64,000 nucleotides of DNA, taken from assembly GCA_914767715.1 (NCBI GenBank), contig OU612072.1:14818001-14882000 (forward strand). Direction: 5' to 3'. This stretch comes from Membranipora membranacea (lineage: Eukaryota; Bryozoa; Gymnolaemata; Cheilostomatida; Membraniporidae). Position 1 is the stretch's first letter; every line of letters begins with the position of its first letter. A program made the position numbers and the translations under genes. Positions 34,934-46,803 of this stretch are shown one piece after another. The notes below the pieces were generated by a model that saw only the letters and a list, made by a program, of their open reading frames with translations, did not search any database and was not told the origin of the DNA.

Positions 34934-34980
34934 TGGGAAAAAAAGAGGAGTGCCTAAACTAGGCCAAATGTATGCTGCAA

Positions 34981-36579
34981 GAGCCTTGTGCAAATTGCAC
35001 AAAGAAAGTTTCCCGCCAAAATGGAGGGAGTGAAAAAAAGCAGTGAAATTACAGCTAAATAAAAGTGCTGAGGACTGTGTCACTCGAAAAGCCAAGTGAA
35101 AGCTGAGTATTCAAATTATTAAATTATTCCAAGAGAATTAATCACAAGATAAGGTTGAATTAAATTGTTACCTTGATTTGATGATCAGAAAAATCAAAGA
35201 TAATCCTTTCCCCGCCAGCCAGAAATCGTGTGATGGTTTCTGCCGGGGCTGGTGCTTCTAGCGCTTTCGAGTAATACAGGGTAATGAGCCAAGCAAAATA
35301 TGTGCAATAATTTTGGAATTTATGTGCACATCGACATATTTAAATTTCAAGGCTTATTTGACTATTGATATTAATACTCCCCCTGTTTATGACAAAACAG
35401 AGGGTGGGCTGCCCCTAAAGAGGGACGCAAGTTGCCCGGAGTCCTCGTACTGAGAGTGTGATACATCCTATATCATTGAACTCATAGGTCTACGATGCAT
35501 TTATCACTTTACGCCATAACATCAGGTGTAAGATCGGATTACTCAACGTCCGAGACAAAAAATACCTTGCCTACTAGCTAATCACTTACTCCGACAAACG
35601 CATCGAAAGTCAATTGATGATGGAGAAATGGTATTTAGGAGGCTATGAGTGTATAAGTACAGATCACATGCCCCCATAAGTCAATAGCCTCCATGGGTCT
35701 GTTATTGTTATTGTTGGTCACAAATAGCCTTCTGGTGGCGCACTCATTTCCATAAAGTAATGCTCTCAACATGAACAAGTTTAACCTGTCGTAGCTCTTA
35801 GCATGTTGCTCCAATCACATGAGAAGATAACCATAAAAAAGCTGAGAACAATGTTTACAATGGATGGACTATTTTTCTTTCGTAAAATTTAATTCCTAGA
35901 GAAAGGTCAGGGAAAAAAAAAGATTCTGCATTCACATTTAACTGGATATCAATTAAAAAATAATACACAAAGTTAAAAAATGTAGTATCAGTGTAACAGC
36001 CACTGAATGCCTCAGAAAATACTTCCGCCATTGTTTATATTGAGCCCCGGAATGATCTTTTATACATATCACACTACTTTTATTTCAGCGTAATTTAAAA
36101 GTTTCGAAATCTGTGGGTGAATCCACTATATTCAAAATTAAAATAATTTTCAATAAATCGCTAGATGGAGTTTTATACAATCTGTAAGCTTCCCAGTTGA
36201 TCCCACTCTACTGGCGAGCTGCTGGCAAAGACCAAGATCTTCCATCAAATTAGCAGGAGTTACCATGGTACCTGTCGGAGATCTGTTCTCAAAAGTAGGC
36301 CAGGAGGGGCAACTTGCAATTGTATGGGATTTGACAAAAATTCCTCAGAAGTCTGAATTATGAATAAATAAAGCTTTCCAATGGCTGCACCTCGAAGGGC
36401 GCAACATGAGTGCAGGCAAACATGATCTGCATACTTGAGCTAAGAAAGTGCTGTATATCGACGTCTGCAATGTTCTCGTTCAATGTGAACATGATCAGTG
36501 TAGGCGTACCGAGCCTCTAAGTAATGTCCGTCACCAGAGACACAAAGAACAGTCTGCCACTATCTACAAAGAGGGATGC
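34981..36579. other. Noncoding segment between LINE and caspase array
   Basis: No clear gene. On the minus strand at about 36555-36360 a frame reads FVSLVTDIT, a stop, then GTPTLIMFTLNENIADVDIQ and on to FIYS and TAA. It looks like a decayed exon but I cannot assign it. The rest is AT-rich. Confidence 0.35.
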
Positions 36580-36697
36580 ATAGAATAATAGAATAAAAGT
36601 GACATTTCCGCGCTTCTGATATGAAGACTATGACTATGACCATCACTACAGGAATTCTAAGATCAATATAGCTGTCTCAGTTTCATGGAGGTGACTC
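36580..36697 (-). repeat. Distal part of the duplicated caspase 3' flank
   Basis: These ~118 bases match 40256-40370, the sequence immediately downstream of the intact ankyrin-caspase gene, in the same orientation. They are the continuation of the 3' flank of the truncated caspase copy, separated from it by the insertion at 36698-38510. Confidence 0.85.
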
Positions 36698-37525
36698 TTT
36701 TTGGGATATGAGCTTGCGGTTATTAAAAAAAAAGGGGGAGGCTGCTATTTAGAAGATAGGTTTTTTTATACTTCACATTATCTTGCAGTCTCAAGTATTA
36801 TATGGATTACTAACTTTAACGCTAAAATTGACCTTTGTATAGTGCCTGGAAGCCCAAATAGGTAGCTTAGGCAGTTAATCAGAATCACAGGCCTTATAAC
36901 TTAATGTTTGTTATAGACTTCAATCCACTTCCCTTTGGGACCAAGAGTAGCTTTAGGTCGCTTCAAATTTCGCAGTAAATTTATAATTGGAGTTATCTTT
37001 GATTATTCAAAGGTAATACAACTCCTATTTTGTGTCTGATTTAAATTTGCAAGGTTAATTTTATAAATGACTCTTGAATCCTGAAACTTGGTGTTGTTTA
37101 AAATAACTGATTTTGAATATCAAGCGGGTGTCAAATGAGGTTTAATAATTCTATTTAGTTTGTTTTGATCTGAAAGTATTTTAAAAATTCCAATAATGTT
37201 AAGATGTCAAAATATAATATGGTAAAAAAATATAAAGATAGTAATTACCAAAAAAATCCTTCCTTTAGCCTTTCTTCAGTAGTAGGATATCCAGAAGGTA
37301 GTTATAATATCCAATAGTAGTTAATATAAGTAATTAATATCCAATAGTAGTTAATGTCCAATATAAATTCTTATAAGATGTGTGTAGAAAAAAATATGAT
37401 TCAAAGTATAGGGTGTACTTAAATAACTTAGCTTTTGATAAAATGATTCAAATATAGTTTGTAATACAATTCTAATAATTGTATTAAAAAGTGTTCTGTG
37501 AGTGTGTACTCTCTCGCTGTGCGTG

Positions 37526-37553
37526 TCGTGTGTGTGTGTGTGTGTGTTTGTGT
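37526..37553. repeat. (GT)n microsatellite
   Basis: A run of GT dinucleotides interrupted once by TTT, inside the 1.8-kb insertion. Confidence 0.85.
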
Positions 37554-37598
37554 GTTCTTCTTAGTGACGGGTCCTCACTCCTTTTATACCCTTTGTTT

Positions 37599-37732
37599 GG
37601 TTTTCCAGCACGTGTTGCTAACATGTGTGTAATATTATCTCGTGTTTATACCTGCTGTTCTAATTTTGGTTTTCCAGCACGTGTTGCCACCATGTGTGTA
37701 ATAGCAGCACGTGTTTATAACTGCTGTTCTGT
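37599..37732. repeat. Tandem duplication of ~66 bp
   Basis: The segment GGTTTTCCAGCACGTGTTGC..ATGTGTGTAATA..CGTGTTTATA..CTGCTGTTCT occurs twice in a row. A further partial match to its end (TTTATACCTGCTGTTCTA) is found near 38413. Confidence 0.8.
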
Positions 37733-37859
37733 GACGTTCTATGATGTTCTAGGGTGTTCTGTATTTACTGGTTCAAACTGGTTTTAGCTGGGGTTTTTTT
37801 TATCATCTGGTGTTTTCCTCGGAGCCATCACTGCTTTTCTCTATAAAATAAAACATGTT

Positions 37860-37966
37860 ATCTTAGTCTTAGGTAAATTCGCGACCTTGGTATATATATT
37901 AAATAATCAATAAATATTGATTATTTAATATATATACCAAGGTCCGAATTTACCTAAGACTAAGAT
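37860..37966. repeat. Long near-perfect palindrome (about 49-bp arms)
   Basis: The arms at 37860-37909 and 37918-37966 are complementary except for a one-to-two base difference (CGCGACC against GGACC), with an 8-base AT-rich loop at 37910-37917. It would form a stable hairpin in DNA or RNA. It lies within the 1.8-kb insertion. Confidence 0.95.
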
Positions 37967-38577
37967 TATGGCCTAATTAGTTCTAGGAAACTGGAATTCC
38001 CAGTTTCCTATAATTTTCTCAGTCTTACTAACGATCATGATTTATTATACTTAACTAGAGTTTTTGTTTAGTTGTTTTTCAAATATGGCGGTATTACTAG
38101 ATGCCATTGGCTTCTGGTTTTGAGTAAGTTTTAGGTAGTCTAATTTCCTGGTTTGATTTAGATTTCCAAATTTCAGCATCATCGGATAAAATGTACAGCG
38201 ATAAATCATAAATAAAGGTTTAGCTTGTTATGACTAAGCATCGTGTTAATTGGCAGCTTATTCAAGGCTTTGATTTTTGTTAAGCTGTTCTGCCGTAGTA
38301 CATTATTATTAACGATGTTACGCTGAAGTAAAATTTAATGTATGATTCAAATGTGAAAATATCTAAATAACGCAATGTAACAATGATTCTTTGCCATAAA
38401 CCATGGATGTTATTTATACCTGCTGTTCTAAAATCTAGCTGGGTATATAAGCATTTGCGGTAACTCAAAATGGCAGTGTTTAGCGTTGTTTTCCTTTTTT
38501 CTGTGCTGACACTCATGAACCAAAGCATGCAGGCAGATAATATATTAAGTTTCTCTGGACCCTGAGAAGTAGAACAC

Positions 38578-40253
38578 TTACTGGCTAAATAAAGACTCTT
38601 GTTGTGATGGGAGGTTGTGGTTGGCAGGTGGGAGAATCAGAATCTTGTCAGTGACAGCTTCAAACTTTGGATTCTGATGAGCCACAGCAGGAGGGTTATT
38701 TCTCTTCATTTCATTGACAGCTCGATTGAACATTGTGTAGATATCTGTCTCACCATCACTGCCCCTGAACTGATTGGCCATGGCACCTGTGAAGACTCCT
38801 CGATAAGCCATGCCTCCTCTTACTGTAGATAGTAGTAGCACTGTGTTTGGTCTGGTGAGTGTTATGTGCTGGTCCTTCTGAGAATCTGACAGTTGTGTGG
38901 GAGCTGGGTCTTGTGTGGAGGAGGTAGCTGCAGGGCTGACCCGTGTTCTGTCAGCAACTTGGCAAGCCTGCATCAGAATAACCTAGAAAAAGGTGGTATG
39001 AGATGAGTGTTTATACATAATACACAGACATTTTGGTGATTATTTGTACAAATACACGCCAATTTAGCTGTTTGTACTCAGCACCAGGGAAAAATCATTT
39101 AAGACTCGCTTATCATGGTTTGTCACATTTTTGACGGCTTCCTAAATTGAAAAAATGCTTATGCTCATCTCATGTGTGCCTATTTTAACTGAGGAGCCTT
39201 ATAAGTGGTTTATAGAAGCTTAAAGAGGGAAGAAGGAGTTTTAGATGTACTGGATTTGAATGTCTTATTAATACTTACCATCGGAACATATTCAGAGAGT
39301 TGGTAACTGAACCGATGTAAGACGGAGTTAACAGATACAGCTTCTCCAGCACCTCCATGTATTGTACCCCTACTACCATGAGCCATCAGACAGACTATGA
39401 GCAGTGAGCAATCAGCTTTTATCATCTCCAGTGCACTGTCGATCATGTTGTGTAGGTCATTGGCTTTGGACCACTCCATCTTCATCACATCACAACCTGC
39501 TTCCTTCAGCATATGACCTAGATCATCTGCTTCTTTTGCAGCTCCTGGTCGACGGTCTGAGCTGAATAGAATCAAACCGTATCTCTTACTCTTCTTCTGT
39601 TTGTGTGGGATGACATAACGGGAGCTCAGAGGGGATAACTCCTTTATCTGGTCTACAGTTAGAGACTCTGTCTCTGTGATGTTCTGAATCTGAAGCTCCT
39701 GATCTAAAGTAAAATAATAAATACCCTGTGTTCAGAAACCTGCAAAGTTGTTTATTGTGTCACATCAACACACATGAATTTACCCCAAGAACGCATGATT
39801 ATTTTCAAGTAAAAAATATCCACTCTGAGAGCATGCATGGTAAATGTAAAGGGTGGCATCTCCTCTATACATCATACCTACGCAGTGAGGTTTTGAGTAT
39901 ATTTTAATATTATTGTATCTAATATCGAATAAGAATGTCAGATAATCCTAATACCAGAATGAGATCTGTCATCCGTATGTAGAGCCTTTTGTATTTTCGC
40001 TGTTGTTCCGTATCTAATGATCAATCTATGGCAGGTTTTGAGAAATCGAGTATTTCATATTGATGTATTCAATATCAAATTAGAATGTCAGTTAATCCTA
40101 ATACAAAAATGAAGTTACCTTTTTTGTCATCTGTATGTAGGACTTTTTGTATCCTTGCTGCAGGTCTGAATTTATCGATCGTTCTCTGGTAGGTTTCACA
40201 GTTGATGTCAGGATTGTTGAGTTCAGGTAGAGGAGCTGTGAGTAACTCGAGCC
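38578..40253 (-). pseudogene. 5'-truncated caspase-domain gene copy
   Basis: This tandem copy of the neighbouring ankyrin-caspase gene keeps the last ~45 codons of the ankyrin exon (40253-40119) and both caspase exons (39703-39279 and 38982-38578), with the same exon lengths (425 and 405 bases), splice sites and open frames. The catalytic His (LMAHGSRG) and Cys (MQACQV) are present. The first ~290 codons of the ankyrin exon are missing: at 40253 the homology stops and the 3' flank of the upstream gene begins, so there is no start codon or promoter of its own. I class it as a truncated gene. It could still be expressed if spliced to transcripts reading through from the intact copy, which would offer an alternative caspase cassette. 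Its domain frames show no disabling mutation. Confidence 0.75.
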
Positions 40254-40433
40254 TAGAATAATAGAATAAGAGTGAAATTGCCGCGCTTCTGATATGAAGA
40301 CTATGACTATGACCATCACTACAGGAATTCTAGGATCAATATAGCTGTCCCAGTTTCATGGAGGTGACTCATGCACCGAAGCATGCAGGCAGATAATATA
40401 TTAAGATTCTCTGGACCCTGAGAAGTAGAACAC

Positions 40434-42890
40434 TTACTCGCTAGATAAAGACTCTTGTTGTGATGGGAGGTTTTGGTTGGCAGGTGGGAGCACCAGAATC
40501 TTGTCAGTGACAGCTTCAAACTCTGGATTCTGATGAGCCACAGCAGGAGGGTTATTTCTCTTCATTTCACAGACAGCTTGATTGAACATTGTGTAGATAT
40601 CTGTTTTACCATCACTGCACCTGAACTGATTGGCCATGGCACCTGTGAAGACTCCTCGATAAGCCACGCCTCCTCTTACTGTAGATAGTAGTAGCACTGT
40701 GTGTGGTCTGGTGAGTGTTATGTGCTGGTCCTTCTGAGAATCTGACAGCTGTGTGGGAGCTGGGTCTTGTGTGGAGGAAGTGGCAGCAGGGCTGACCCGA
40801 GATCTATCGGGAACTTGGCAGGCCTGTATCAAAATAACCTGAAAAAAGATGTGAGTATTTGTATATGATATCATACATTTTGTGTAGCATCTGAGATAGC
40901 GCAGTAGTGGTAATTAGTCAACAAGTGAGGAAATTTATACAGAAACTTAACAATTTTTTATGATGGTAGTGTAATTGCAAAGAAAGACATTAAGAATATA
41001 ACCGGTATCGATTGCTTGACTACAGTCTCACATCGGTAGCTCACCATCGGAACATGTTCGGGGAGTCTGCGGCTGAACTGATGTAAGACATTGTTAACAT
41101 TTACAGCTTCTCCAGCACCTCCATGTATTGTACCTCGGCTTCCATGAGCCATCAGACAGACTACGAGCAGTGAGCAGTCAGCTTTTATCCTATCCTGTGC
41201 GCTGTCGATCATGTTGTGTAGCTCATTGGCGTTGGACCACTCCATCTTCATGACATCACATCCTGCTTTCTCCAGCCCCTGTTTAAGATCATCTGCCTCA
41301 TTTGCAGCTCCTGGTCGACGGTCTGAGCTGAACAGGATCAGACCATATCTCTTACTCTTCTCCTGTTTATGAGGGATGATGTAACGTGAGCTGTGAGGGG
41401 ATAACTCCTTAATATGGTCTACAGTTAGAGACTCTGTATCTGTGATGTTCTGAATCTGAAGCTCCTGATCTAAAGTAAAATGATAAATACCCTGTGTTCA
41501 GAAACCTGCAAAGTTGTTTATTGTGTCACATCAACACACATGAATTTACCCCAAGAACGCATGATTATTTTCAAGTACAAAAAATCCACTCTGAGAGCAT
41601 GCATGATAAATGTAAAGGGTGGCATCTCCTCTGTACATCATACCTACGCTGTGAGGTTTTGAGTATATTTTAATATTATTGTATCTATTATCGAATTAGA
41701 ATGTCAGATAATCCTAATACCAGAATGAGGTAATCTGTCATCCGTATGTAGAGCCTTTTGTATCCTCGCTGTTGTTCCGTATTTAATGATCAATCTATGG
41801 TAGGTTTTGAGAAATTGAGTATTTCATATTGATGTATTCAATATCAAATTAGAATGTCAATTAATTCTAATACAAAAATGAAGTTACCTTTTTTGTCATC
41901 TGTATGTAGGGCCTTTTGTATCCTTGCTGCGGGTCTGAATTTATCGATCATTCTCTGGTAGGTTTCACAGTGGATAGCAGGATTGTTGAGTTCAGGTAGA
42001 GGAGCTGTGAGTAACTCCAGCCACATATCATTGGTTACAGTGTCTCTTATTGTTATCATTGTGTCTTCCTCACCCTGATAAGCTGTTGTCTGTATAACTG
42101 TCAGGTCATAAAATCCCTTCATCTCGAGCAGACTGATCCACTGTTCCTCAGATACAGATTCATGAATAATCCTCATGATGTCATTTTGTCCTCCATAGGC
42201 AGCTGAATGTAGTGGAGTCTCCCTCATGATGTTAATTAGTCCTCCATAGGCAACCCGGTGTAGTGGAGTATTCCTCATTTTATCTATCATGATCATCTCA
42301 GATGACAGATGCTTCATCTTTAGAAGTGAGTATCTCATAACCTGGGTCACTCTCACTGACTGTTCATCTCCTATAAAGCCTGTCCAGTGTAGAGGTTTGT
42401 GTCCCCTGTTATCACTGATACTGAGTAGCTGGTAGCATTTATCCTCTCTTACATATTCTAACATCACCTTCACTGACTGTCCATCTCCTTTCTCACATGC
42501 CCTGTGTAGAGGTGTGTATCCCCAGTCATCAGTGATACTGAGCAGCTGATAACACTCATCCTCACTTACAGAGTCTAATATCACCTTCATCACATCATGT
42601 CTACCATCATTTACAGAGAGATAGAGTACAGTCAAACCAACCTCATCCTGATACCTGAGCAGTGATAGTAACTGAGTAGGTTCTATACTCTTCAGAAATA
42701 TTGTTATGAGTTCAGTTGGTAAATGTAAGAAGCGACCGTTTATTTCCTGCACAAGTCGAGAGGCAGTATTCTTGTTATATCCGAGTACTTGTATTAGATG
42801 ATTCTCCAGTGTACTCTGATCACAGTGGAGTCGATCATCCTCTCCTATCCAGATAGGATACTCAGTGGTAGCCTCACATATAGCTTCCAT
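40434..42890 (-). CDS. Ankyrin-repeat caspase-like protease
   Basis: Three minus-strand exons join in frame: 42890-41888, 41469-41045 and 40838-40434 (TAA), giving 610 residues. Exon 1 encodes an N-terminal region and about four to five ankyrin repeats (for example DDWGYTPLHRACEKGDGQSV and RETPLHSAAYGG) up to about residue 300. Exons 2 and 3 encode a peptidase C14 caspase domain: FSSDRRPGAANEADDL (p20 start with an S1-pocket-type Arg), LMAHGSRGTIHG (catalytic His about 443), ILIQACQV (catalytic Cys about 483), then a p10-like part with STVRGGVAYRGVFTGAMANQF. The usual QACxG is QACQV here. No CARD or death domain is seen. By family it is a cysteine protease of apoptosis or inflammation-type signalling, with ankyrins as the partner-binding part. 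The intron phases (1, then 0) fit. Confidence 0.85.
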
Positions 42891-43326
42891 GATCTAGATA
42901 CCAACAGTCCAATGTTATCATGCACTGACAAGCACTGCATGCTCACATGAGCCTTGTGAAGCTGGCCCAGGCAAAGTACAAATGTTGTCCTTGCAATTAT
43001 ACAAGCACTGGCAGTGTATTTTTTCAATACAATGTTTACAGTAGTTTTATATTGAATGAGACCAAACAAAAAACAATGAACTATCTTTTTCCGTTTGTTC
43101 ATTAATCATAATTATTGTATACTTTGTTTGCTTCAAGTGCGATTGCTCTCAATTACAATGAAATCTATTCAGGTAATTGACATGTATTAATTCTGACTAG
43201 CCATGAAATCCCCTTATCAAATCAGTGTAATTATCAAATAATCAATAGAAATACAGCAATGAAATATTACACTGTCTTGTGCTGACAAAGTGAATTTTTC
43301 GTAATAAAATTCGTCATTATGCAAAC
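42891..43326. other. Upstream region of the ankyrin-caspase gene
   Basis: Presumed 5' UTR and promoter of the minus-strand caspase gene, up to the hAT insertion point. No distinct TATA element was recognised. Confidence 0.4.
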
Positions 43327-43755
43327 CATACTTGCCAAGTCTCACGATTTAGGCGTGACCCTCCAGATTTTCACACCCACCTCCCACTTTTTGAAAATCT
43401 CACTATTTCCTCCAGATTTTAGAAAATCAGCCCTATCGCAATTATTAGGTAGATATCCAAGCAATTCTTTGTTGATTAGTTACTGGTAAGTTCTTTGCAC
43501 ACAAAGTCAATAAGAATTATACTATTCAATAATCTTCACAAAGTTACGTGTAGTGTCCAAATTTAGACTATTTTTTGTCCATTGCTGAGTTGCCCAATAG
43601 CAACCTCTCACAACTTATAACACTGACTGTCATTGGTCACAATATAAAGTAGCTAGTCAAGTGCATGCATTTGTTTCCATTTCCTTTCAGATCAGATCAC
43701 ACAGTTTTAGCTTAACATTTTGTAACCTCAGCGCTCAAGTCTTGTAAAATAGAAC

Positions 43756-46700
43756 ATGCCCAAGGTCCACTATAATTCAAAGTTTAACAAAGCTTGGATT
43801 AAATACTTTGAGTGGCTCAGAGCTGTACCAGGTGATGTAAACTCAGCATTTTGCTCACTATGTAAATGTCAACTGTCTGTATCACATGGTGGTAAAAATG
43901 ACATTCAGAAACATCTAAAGACAAACAAACACATTCAGGCTGAAGGAGCTATCAGAAAATCTAAGAAGATCACTCAGATGTTTCCTACAGGCCAGACTGA
44001 GTTGGACAAGGTAAGAATAACTTTAATTAAGGGCCTTTGCTCATTTGACAGCCAGTCAAGCTCAACTTGGTTTTATCAGCGGACATTGGACAGTTGTGTG
44101 CCTCAAATCTGTAGCAAAGTCAATAGGTGTCAGAACTCAGGCCTATTTCTTGATGGAAGATGTAGTCCACTCTCACTGCCAAACTAATAGGCTACTCAGT
44201 ACTCATCACTGACATTTGGTTTAGTGACTTCTTGCTAGTCTGCAGAATTATAAAGATTTCTTTCTAGTTACTCAATCAATTATTTATATCAACTTTCTGT
44301 TCCACCAGGTGACCCATGCCGAAGCATAGTTTGCTGTTTTCCAAGTAAAACATAACCTAGCCTTCAATATAGCTGACCATTACAGCAAGATAACAAGCAG
44401 TATGTACCCAGATAGCAAGGTGGCGGCTCAGAATGGTTCTGGAAGAACAAAGAGTACAGCAATGATAACACGTGAGTTTGAATATTAACATTCTTGTTAG
44501 TGAATATTTGGGCTTTGTTATGGACGACTTATACCCTTGTTCAGGTCTGTATCACACTGGCCTTCGGCTAAATTGGTTAATCAAGGATTTGTCTCCAACT
44601 TCATGGTTAAATTCACATTACGCATCACAAAACACAGGATTTTTGTACGCTCCACTAAGTGGCCACTTGTTAACATTATAATGATATGTATATGATTCTA
44701 TTTTAGAGGTGTTAGGTCCCCGTGAAGATGATATCCTCACAGAGCTGTTGAGGAAAAGCAAATTTTCCCTGATGACAGATGAAACCACCGGTCGTGGGAC
44801 GTCTAAGCAACTAGTCATACTTGCCAGAGTATATGACGGAGAAGACATTTCTACAAAATTTGTAGACATGCCAGTGTGTAACTTTTCCACCGCCCAAGAC
44901 ATCTTTGATGCCATCGATGAACGTTTCCGGTAAGCATATCTAACCGGTTATATTGTGCAATACATTAAAAGTCGGCATACTCTTTGTTTATATCTATGTT
45001 CTATTCTGTTGACCCGATATTTCTTCCTTTAAGATCATGTTGATATACTACTGTTATATTTTAGGTCCCGAGATATTCCATAGACAAATGTTATCGGTTT
45101 CAATTCCGATAACTGCTCAGTCATGAAAGAGAAGAGGAATGGCCTCATTGCTAAGTTGAGGGAGGTCAATCCAGAGATAATCGATATTGGCTGTGTATGT
45201 CACCTGGCCATCCTAGCAGTAGGACAATCGCTTAAAACTCTACCTTTCAAAGTTGATGATCTGCTGACTGATATCTTCAGTCACTTCAGTAGCAGGTAAG
45301 CTGATTCATAACGCTACCGTTAAATACGATGACAAAAAAAAAAATTATTTTATTAACTTTTTTTGGTTTGTTATTGTCAAGAGTCATGTGCTGTATATTA
45401 TAGCTATTTTCATAGCAGTCTGATATTTATCTGATTTCAGTTCTAAACGCATGGAACAGCTGAAAGAATTTCAGCAGTTTGCAGAGTGTGAGGAGAAGAG
45501 AATTCTCAAGCACTGCCCCACCAGATGGCTGAGTCTTCGTCGGGCCATTGTCCGCACAATTGACCAACACAAGGCTCTGGTTTCTTACTTTGGAGCTCAC
45601 CCAGATGTGGACAAACCCAGATCTAAAGTTAACAACATTTACCTCACTCTTACAGACAAGCTCACGCTACCTTGGCTGCACTTCATTCAACATAATCTAG
45701 AACCATACTTTGCATTTAACATTGTATTTCAGGTAGGCCTAAGTACATTAGCAGAGTATTGTATGACTATGAACTAAGGTTGTAGTTGTGTTTGTGTCTC
45801 AAAGAAATCCTTAATTTTAATACTAATACTTCAGAATAAATATTTTGTGTGTGATGCCTTTCCTTCTTAAACGTGCATGCTAACATCTGATAGTCTCATT
45901 TGATATTCCCATTTATATCCAGTCTGAAGATGTATTGATCGTTGATCTGATGGCATCAATGAAACGACTGATAAAACGTGTTTTGAGCTCGTATGTCCCA
46001 GTACCCACCATCAAGGAGCATGAAGGTAGACTGTCTGAATTTGACCACGCAAATCGAGATGGTCAGTTGGAGGATCTGAGCCTGAACATCGGCACAAATT
46101 GCCGGACCATACTGACATCTATCGAAGAGGAGATGGACTCTCGCTTAGTGAAAGACTTTTATAGGTTAGTTTCGTGGATTGATATTTTCTTTATTATAAT
46201 TTTCTTGTCATGTTTTGCTCTCAATCTCCACATTCAGTCCAGGTTTGAATTGAAATATTTGCTCTTTGTTTACAGTCAAATCCGAGCTTTTCTGGAAGCA
46301 GGAGTTACGAAGATGCTGAATATATTCCCTCTGGCTTCGGAAGCGATCAGAATGGCACCTGCTGCAGTCCCTAAGAAGAGAATGGACTTCTCCGCTCAGG
46401 AAATATGTGAGTTGGCCAGGCAATGCTATTCGACAGATCCCACTATTCTAGATGCCATCACGGGTGAGTGGCTAGAGTACCAGTTAGATTGTGTGGAAGG
46501 AGAGCAATCTGTTGTTCAGTTCTGGTCATGTGCCAGAACTGAAGAGTTGTTTCCGAACATCTCCAAGCTGATGAGGATTATTCTGACCCTCCCACACAGC
46601 AATGCTTAAAAAAATCAAAACAGAGCAAAGATCTCTCCTAAGATTTTAAGGGTGAAGATCAATATCAAAGGGTGTTGTGACACGATAAAATTTGATCAGG

Positions 46701-46803
46701 TCACTTTGAGAAAGCTGAAACAAGCTGCTCAGACCTATAATGAGAGCATAGCCAGCAAAGCCAGTGGATCCACTACTGTGGTTATTGACGATGACGATAT
46801 GTA
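43756..46803 (+). pseudogene. hAT transposase with BED-like zinc finger, intron-containing, inactivated
   Basis: Exons read by frame and splice sites: 43756-44010, 44309-44471, 44707-44929, 45065-45295, 45441-45732, 45923-46164 and 46276-46609, with a further coding-like remnant to TAA at 46803. Exon 1 has a BED-like C2H2 finger (FCSLCKC .. KHLKTNKH). Exon 3 has LMTDETTG (first catalytic Asp), exon 4 has GFNSDNCSVMK (second Asp) and CVCHLAIL, and the last exon reaches LPHSNA of the C-terminal hAT dimerisation region. It is broken by TAG at 44327-44329 and at 45081-45083 (apparently Trp to stop in IP*TNVIGF). A frame loss directly after PHSNA removes the ERxFS segment with the catalytic Glu. 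Splice sites and the rest of the frame are well preserved, so inactivation looks recent. Confidence 0.85.

Larger units (their letters stand above)
29081..34980 (-). mobile_element. Tx1/L1-like LINE on the minus strand, internally deleted and split
   Basis: Read on the minus strand, the order is ORF1 with zinc knuckles (about 34933-33862), ORF2 start with the N-terminal half of an endonuclease (33728 to about 33400), then directly the part of the reverse transcriptase lying after the catalytic YADD box (about 33430-33110). The same element resumes beyond a plus-strand LINE at about 30266 and runs to a stop at 29269. The central part of ORF2, including most of the endonuclease and the catalytic core of the reverse transcriptase, is missing. 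Several frameshifts confirm it is dead. The outer limits are approximate. Confidence 0.8.
36698..38510. mobile_element. 1.8-kb insertion of unknown class with 4-bp target duplication
   Basis: Both caspase copies share a 3' flank. The intact copy reads continuously through GGTGACTCATG near 40370. In this copy the same sequence is split: it runs to GTGACTC at 36697 and resumes at ACTCATGAAC at 38511. The ACTC repeated at 36694-36697 and 38511-38514 is a target-site duplication. No terminal inverted repeats or long coding frame are seen. On the minus strand the element ends in CCCAAAAA, which could be a short A tail of a retroposed sequence. Inside are a 107-base palindrome, a GT microsatellite and a short tandem duplication. 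Confidence 0.7.

Noticed and set aside
40415-40434. Very short intron after the caspase exon 3 (GTAAGT just at the stop codon, CAG soon after)
   Set aside because: The implied intron would be about 20 bases, too short for splicing; the in-frame TAA at 40434-40436 is the simpler end and is matched in the second copy.
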